A DNA stretch of 64,000 nt from Nissolia schottii (lineage: Eukaryota; Streptophyta; Magnoliopsida; Fabales; Fabaceae): NCBI GenBank assembly GCA_003254905.1, contig QANU01083368.1, forward strand, positions 101,520-165,519. Reading direction: 5' to 3'. Below the pieces are notes generated by a model. That model ran no database searches, was not told the origin of the DNA, and worked only from the letters and a program-made list of their open reading frames with translations. The stretch's first letter is position 1. Every line of letters starts with the position of its first letter. The translations under genes and the position numbers were made by a program. Shown piece by piece: positions 57,100 to 64,000 of this stretch.

Positions 57100-58490
57100 A
57101 TATATATGTCTTTACAGCTTTCAGATCCTCAAAGGATTCAATTGCAGCATGGTCAGGTATAGTCGTATCCACATGGAGTTGAATAAATGTCGTTCTCGAG
57201 TTTGTTAATTAAACAATGGAGTGAATGGTTTGTAATTTGATTTTAAGATAAAGACAAGAAAATAAATTCAAGATAAAATAACAATAAATTAGAGGTAAAT
57301 TAGGAAGCTTGTTGGGTTTTGATTCATATTATAGTTTGTTGCATTCATAAACTCAATGCACATGAATTATTAATTCTTTGATTCCTCACCAAAAGTTAGT
57401 ATCTTAATCATCTCTTTCAAGAATGAAAAGATCACTCGGTTCCTTTTTATTATTTTGTTAATCTCTTGCACAAACTAACAAAGCAAGCCAACATTATTTC
57501 AGGTGTTAAAACGACTAATAACTCTAACTCTATTTCTAGCAACTAGAACTATTAGATGATTTAATCTAGTTCCAATTTAATGAATGCAGTTCTCACTCAC
57601 AAACAATCAAGTTTCAAGTCATGATTTAGGTAGCTAATCTAAAACAAGCATTAAACATAAGATCAATTCATATAAAGCAAAGAAAGCAATAGATTCATAG
57701 ATACAAGAGTTATCTGGATATAATCACACCATAATATTCATCAAAATCCCAACAAAAAGAGGATTATAAATCCATCTTACAAGAGAAAATCAAAAAACAA
57801 GGTATTGGACGTTTATCATGACACGTTTTCACGCCACCATGGTGAGTGTTGTCGTGCTCCTCAACCTCTCTTGGCCCTTCTCCAATTTCCTCTTGACCTC
57901 TAAGCTCTGTTCTGTGTTTTTCCAAGTGGTGAAACTGAATGAATTCAGATTTGGCCTCCTTTTATAGATTTTTTCAGCTTTAGGCTGCTCAGTAGATTAC
58001 AGGGGTCGCTGAACGGCCTAGGTGGTTCAAGGATTGCTTCATCATGAAGTTTCTTTAGCCTTAAGCAATTTCAGAGGCCGCTCAACGGATTGGTCTGGGC
58101 GCTCAGCGGATTAGTCTGCACAGTAGTTAGTAAAATTGCGATAACTTTGGTTACTGATCTCGGATTGAGGTGATTCAATTTTTCACTTAAAGCTAAGAGA
58201 TAGATCTACAACTTTGTAGTTGACATCAAATTGAGATTCAATCTCCATCCTGGTGCAAAATTTGTGACAAAGTCAGCGTTAATTCCCGGTAGTTCTTTTG
58301 ATTCATGCCTCTAATCGGTATGGGAAATTGACAAGAATTGCATCAATTCACAATATTTGTATCCTAATCTCTTAAACCTACTAAATTCATACAAAAGTGG
58401 GAAAATTGTCTAGTGAATTCATATAAACAATGCAAATAAGTGTCATTTTAACCTATGAAAATACCAAAATATGACACTTATCAGGTAGCA
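57100..58490. repeat. Probable repeat/transposon segment, unclassified
   Basis: Features seen in dispersed plant repeats: GTCGTATCCACATGGAG near 57165, two GCTCAACGGATTGGTCTGGG-type phrases near 58080-58120, and a terminal palindrome-like segment around AAGTGTCATTTTAACC and AATATGACACTTATC at 58440-58480. No coding domain and no defined termini. The 58500-60400 stretch beyond is AT-rich, with CT-rich leader-like sequence near 59150-59290 and a purine-rich tract at 59620-59840; I see no gene there. Confidence 0.4.
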
Positions 58491-60417
58491 AAACCAATTC
58501 TCATCCAAGAAGTATATTATAGAGGGCATTATTTATCAAAATACTCAAACCATTGAAGCCAACAAATGTTGAATATGGTAACCAAAACCAATCCTACTTT
58601 GGGGGTGTTGCTCAAAAATCTTTAAAGTTGAGACAAAGAGGAGTTGAACAAATTAAGCCTAACAGCCAAAGCTTCCTCAAAAGAAACAAAACCACCCATT
58701 GATCTACCAATAATTCGACACTTAAATCAAATATAAAAAAAGAAAAAAAAAAGACTTTTACAACTAATGCAGAATTCAGAGGATTGAATAAGTTCACTAC
58801 ATTGCCCAATGATACTAATATTTTAAAACTAATCTCATTCAGTTTGACTCAATCTATAATTTTTATCATTTATTTTATATTTTGAAATCATTTTGTCTCA
58901 CATTAATTAAAGAACATCTTATGTAGTTCAAAATGTTGAAAGCCTTTTATTTTGTAAAAGGAATAGCGTAGCCACTCATGTTGAAAGCCTTTTAATTGAT
59001 TTTGAACTAGAGATTCTGACTAACTACTCATGTTCAACAATATGCAACTCCTTCAGTTTTCACAAGAACAATGCACACACATCTATTGTGTCAATGATAA
59101 GGAAAAAAAATAGAAAATTTACCTCATGTCGTCATTTATGACCCCTCTCTTCCTGTTGTTTAGTGAGGGTGCATCTCTCTCTTCTCTTTTCTTCTTCTTC
59201 CATTGCATGCATATCTTAGGAGTCATAGGATCACAACCCTATATATGTTTAATGTGGCTTATCTTCTAATTTCTTTTTCTTCTTCTTCCATTTCATGAGT
59301 CAACCTCTTCCCATCCACAATCATCAGATCACAATCCTAATAATCAAATTGGAAATCAGTAGGGTTAAAGAAGCAAAAAAGATGCAAAACAAAACAAAAA
59401 ATTGTGTTAGTAACCCTAAATTAATTTTGTCCCCAATTAACATGAATATGATAGATTTATCTTATGTCTTCATGGGTCCCCATTTTACATTAAATATTCA
59501 ACCAAGTAAAAAAAAAAAACCCCAATTTTACATGCAATTGAACCCCAAAATTTCATATTTATCGTTTGCTTTACTCACCATGGATGCTTTACTCACAACC
59601 AAAAAGTGAAGACTTCGGAGACGAACAGAGAGCTCGCCAGAGACGAAGAGAGTGCTCGCCGAAGAAGGAGATATTAGCCAAGAGAGAATATAAGAAAAGA
59701 GAAGAGTTTTGTGATAGAGAGAAGAATAATCGATTGCGAGAAGGAGAGATAACCAACGAAATTGATGAGGTGCTGATGAGGGATGAGAGAAGTAGTAGTT
59801 CTTGGGTAAAGAGAGAAGAAGAATTGAGAGAATGAGAGAGGGGGGATGTGGATCTGGTTTAGGGAAAAAATAAAGAAAAACAAAGATTGAAGAAGTTGAT
59901 AGTATAGGTTGAGTGTGTTAAACACAATAGTATTTCTTCAGGAATATAATACTTAAAGACTGTTATTATCGAGTATTCTATCAAATTTGTTTCATAATTA
60001 TAAAATTTTAGAAATTTTTTTTAGTTTCACAATAATAAATTATAAACATGTTTTGATTGATGGTACATATTCTTAGAAATATGTATGATAATTATCAAAC
60101 TATCCTAATAAATTTAATTATATTATTATTATTATTATTTTATTTTTTAAATAAAATTGAGGATAAATTGGTCTTTTCATACAATATTTATATTTTCATG
60201 ACATTGAAGTAAAATATTTCAAACTATAAAGTGGGGATAGAATTGTATAAAAACTTGGGTATATAATTTTTTTGGGAATGATTTGTTCACAAAAATAAAT
60301 TTTTATACCTTAAAACAAAATGTAACGACCTCAGAAATAATACTTGCATCTACATTGCATTTGGTTGATGAGATTAATTAGCACTTGATTGCATTAAATT
60401 GCAATCCGTAGATGTGT

Positions 60418-60987
60418 TATATTAGTTTAGACTCTACTTATGTGTTAGATGAAAATCAAGATTTCTTTCAAGCTATCCACATACCATACTTTTTAAATAC
60501 TATTTAATGTTTTGGTGTGTCTAACGATGAGTTGAAGTTGAAGGTTGGAACACCAATTATGTTGCTGCGAAATGTAGATCAAGCAGTCGATTTATGCAAT
60601 AACACTATATTGGTCATTACAAGACTTGGTCAACATGTTCTGGAAGCAGAGGTGATTACAGGTAACAATAGTGGGCAAAAGGTTTTCATACCCAAAATGA
60701 CCTTAACTCCTTCAGATTTAAAATTACCATTTAAATTACAAAGAAGACAATTCCCTGTCATGGTTTCATATGGAATTAATGACTATTAACAAACGTCAAG
60801 GCTAATCTTTATCAAAGGTGGGACTAATGTTGAAAAAAACTCATTTTTTACACATGGTCAATTGTATGTTGCAATATCAAGAGTTACTAGTAGAAAAGGA
60901 TTGAAGATATTGATTTGTCATGATGATAGCAACAACAATTCACAAACTACCAATGTCGCCTGCAAAGAAGTTTTTCAAAATGTTTGA
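60418..60987 (+). pseudogene. Pif1-like helicase fragment (Helitron type)
   Basis: Plus-strand reading shows the C-terminal part of a Helitron Pif1 helicase. It starts near YISLDSTYVLDENQ, continues with KLKVGTPIMLLRNVDQ, then IPKMTLTPSD and GQLYVAISRVTSRKGLKIL (helicase motif VI region). In-frame stops at 60505-60507 and 60787-60789 break it. The TINKSQGQ-like motif before the second stop is degraded. The N-terminal Rep and helicase core are absent. The family unwinds DNA for rolling-circle transposition; this copy cannot. Confidence 0.8.
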
Positions 60988-61412
60988 ACTATTATCAATA
61001 AATGTATCTAAATATTATGTCTGAAAATACCATTTTCTTCCATCACTATTGAAAATTTAACGGTAATATTTCATACATTTAAGTATTATGTATTACACAA
61101 GCACATACATAAATAACTTTTTTATTTTTAATTTATAATTAAAAATGTAAGCATATTTTGAGAGATAAGGGCTTCAAAAATTTAAAAAAGTTATTTCTAT
61201 AAAAATTTATTTTCTTTGTTGTTATTATGAATTGCTGCGTTAATTAGTGATCATGTTTGTCTGCAAACAATTAATTAAAAAAATATTATCTACTGTTAAC
61301 AAAAAAAGATGTTGTCACTTGATAATAGATGTTTAAAATTTAAATTATTTAATTATATAGATGATATGGATAATTAATCATAACATATACTTATTTATGT
61401 GTATATTTTATT

Positions 61413-64000
61413 CACTACAAGAAAATAGCTCATTACCGTCGACATTACCGTCGGTTTTACCGTCGGATTTTTATGCTACAGTCGGCATTACCGTCGGACG
61501 CGAACACACGGTAAAGTGGTCGATGGTAATCATTTTACCGTCGGAAAATGAAACCGACGGTAATTACCGTCGGTATAAACCGACGTAAACCGGTTCGTAT
61601 TTGAGTACACTTGAACCGGTTTACCGTCGGTTCTAGGCGACGGTAATATAATAATATTTTATTCGTGTTCATTACCGTGGGATATATCCGACGGTAATAA
61701 TTAAATATTTTAAAAAAAATAAAATTGTTTATAATTTTGTATTATTTGTTTTAATAAATGACTATAATCATATCAATCAAAAATTTCATTTAATTCTTGT
61801 AATTTATAAATATATTAAAATTTATATTTAATAACTAATTAAATATTTATATGTTATGTGGTGGACAACATATATTCTGTTTTTGATAGAATTTAAAGAT
61901 GGATGGTGCACATGTGAAAAATATAGTTTCTTAGGTAAAAGACAAATAAGTAATAGGGGACAGATATCTCACTAGTGACTCAAATTCGGGCTTCTGCAAT
62001 AATAGTTTCTTAAATAAACCTACACACTCCTCCTATATTGTAACACTCTAGCTAGCTAGCTTACGCTTAAGTCATAAACCATGCTTCACTAGGTTGTTAT
62101 CTACTTGGTTGGAATGCTTATAGTCCTTTGCCCCTTCAACGCAGCACATGCAATATTAATACAAACAGCATTTTAACCTACTATGCTTACATACCCGAAT
62201 TAGCTAGGTGAATGTTTCACATGCACACAATTCCAGCGAGATAATTTATACTCAAGTTATCTTCATCAATTTCTCCTTCGAATCAGCCATACACACACAT
62301 CACCAACACAAACCTATTGTTGTCGCGATTATAAAATTAAAACACCCTAAACAGTGCTAAGGTCCAGATTACATTCTATCCGAACATTCTCTTTTTCAGG
62401 ACATCGCATACATTTTATCCGAACAGCACTCCTATATGTACTAGCACACACAACACCTTAACAAGCTATATTTCCATACACCAATTTATTTAAATGAGCA
62501 AAATAGCATATTAGAATCCCATACTCCAAATTAATTAGGCAATTTACATAACGCATACAATTATCCTAACAGCTTTCTATCATGTTGCATTTTCACATAT
62601 CACTCTAGCTAGATAATTAAAGAACACCTGCAACAGTTCCAAATACCATTATAACATATTTTAGCCATACTTAATTTAGCTAGATGATTAAAGAACACAT
62701 GCAGCAGCTCCAATTAGCATTATAACATAATTTAGTCACGTTTCATTTGGCTAGAACTTTATCTACTCATGCAACAGTCACAAATACCAATTTAGTTTGA
62801 ATTATGCGAAATCTTCTCATGAGCACAAAATTTCATTTAATAGCAAACAACACTTAAATCATTCTAACATTTTCTTACTTCAAAAACAGCAGAAACACTA
62901 AAATTCTCTAAATTTCTCATGAGCACAAAATTCCAATTAATAGTTAACAACATTTTACTATAATTTATTTGAATCACATAATCATAATTCATTTTGAATA
63001 ACATTTTCTCATAATTTAATTTAATGATCATAACAACACTTTACTATAATTTATTTTGAATCACATAATCATAATTCATTTTCTTAGCTTGACAATTTTA
63101 TAGTTGCACCTACAGCCCACCCAACAACCTTAGAAGGTAGTTATATTACACTTTGCATAATTCAGATCCTTTCTAAATTTTTCCACTCTCAGCCAAACAC
63201 ACTAACACTGGACTCATACCACCTGTTTCCAATTTACAAGATCTTATGAAACATATTTAACATACAACATATAGGATATGGATTTGGTAACAAGTTCCCT
63301 TATCTGAAATTTTTCAAGCATACATTTGAACGGTCAATTCATACTAAGCCCTTATCACATCACCTAAATTATAAAATTTTCTTGTTATGCATTTATCAAT
63401 TAATAGCACTTAGAACCCGATTCTATTTACCCTCCTTATAGCTAGAAATGGAAAAATAATATAAAAATCAATCACACTTCATCTAGACCAACACATATTT
63501 ATTACAATTCATAGTTTGTCAGTTACTCAAGATGCCTAAAATGTATAGGGGAAGTAGCACCAATATGATTTAGTTGCAATATAGCTTAGGTTCACACAAA
63601 TTTAAAAGTTGTCAAAACTTAAAAGTTTGATGTTTGTTAACATTTAACTATATTCTGTTCTGTTAATAAAACTAACATCAACATCTTTACTTTTAGAACA
63701 AAGGAAGATTTAGATCAAATTAAGTAAATACAACACAATGAGTGACCCTCTAAGTTCAAGTACAATTCCAATTACAACGGTAAAGTGGTCGACGCCCTCA
63801 AAATATTCTGGCTTTATCACTCCTCGGTTCTCATAATATCTATCGTACATTCAAAATATTACCGCGGGAATCATTTTTTTCCAGAAATCCTATGTGCATG
63901 TTACACAAATTATGGACATGAACTTAATAATTTTAATAACTTAACTGAATGCAATACGAATTAATTCCACACAAATATTTGTCAAACCGTTCTACAACAT
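61413..64000. mobile_element. CACTA transposon, left end only in window
   Basis: Starts CACTACAAGAAAATAG at 61413, the same terminal sequence as the element at 25410. A dense set of TACCGTCGG subterminal motifs in both orientations runs to about 61700. They are less degenerate than in the first element, so this copy looks younger. The right end was not found before 64000. The stretch 61700-64000 is AT-rich with no recognised transposase. The phrase CGGTAAAGTGGTCGA near 61509 recurs near 63778. Confidence 0.75.

Larger units (their letters stand above)
54572..61010 (+). mobile_element. Helitron-like remains (limits uncertain)
   Basis: Around 54572-54600 there is a Helitron-like TC start (TCTATATTCTATATATCATA). 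TTTCCCGCC motifs follow at 54665 and 54892, a phrase I associate with plant Helitrons. A Pif1-type helicase fragment of the Helitron kind lies at 60418-60987 on the same strand. I could not find a 3' hairpin with CTRR, and the middle contains unrelated repeats, so this may be two or more separate remnants rather than one element. Confidence 0.35.

Noticed and set aside
59566-59835. Arg/Glu-rich 89-aa frame
   Set aside because: Purine-rich tract; the opposite strand looks like a CT-rich leader. No family recognised.

Overview
This is plant nuclear DNA: AT-rich, with GT-AG introns, four intron-rich housekeeping-type genes, and long spacers full of transposon remains. I infer a dicot, most likely a legume. 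The protein sequences align closely with remembered Arabidopsis relatives, and a repeat near 23 kb resembles ones I know from soybean and Lotus. The species is not established. There are assembly gaps at 11956-12884 and 31124-31154, one N at 1763, and an implausible 837-base A run at 44792-45628.

Layout. 1-5.4 kb: spacer, with weak hints of a minus-strand gene leaving the left edge and a diverged ~1 kb duplication. 5.4-10.7 kb (-): a CLC-c type chloride channel/transporter in seven coding exons; its introns hold an Au-like SINE and a MITE-like element. 10.7-18 kb: spacer with a gap and a motif array whose polarity flips. 17,988-22,807: a Mutator-like element with long terminal inverted repeats, carrying a decayed plant-mobile-domain gene and about 1 kb of telomere-like repeats. 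25,410-28,619: a complete but apparently non-autonomous CACTA element. 28.9-30.1 kb: a LINE RNase H fragment split by a solo LTR. 33.9-36.2 kb (+): eIF6. 37.3-41.7 kb (-): CCT3, the gamma subunit of the TRiC/CCT chaperonin. 44.3-50.9 kb (-): a SWIB/Plus-3/GYF domain protein with an apparent U12-type AT-AC intron. 51.7-64 kb: a transposon graveyard with a Helitron-type helicase fragment, a ~290-bp tandem repeat and the start of a second CACTA element.

The four genes do not form an obvious pathway: anion transport, 60S ribosome biogenesis, protein folding, and chromatin or transcription-linked regulation. eIF6 and CCT3 are convergent, with about 1.1 kb between stop codons. I modelled coding exons by hand from splice signals and reading-frame continuity. 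The totals close exactly: CLC-c 785 aa, eIF6 245 aa, CCT3 555 aa, SWIB/Plus-3/GYF 652 aa. I found no evidence of an unknown multi-gene system. The best leads are the AT-AC intron, the homopolymer, the telomere-like block inside the Mutator-like element, and the nested LTR-in-LINE insertion.
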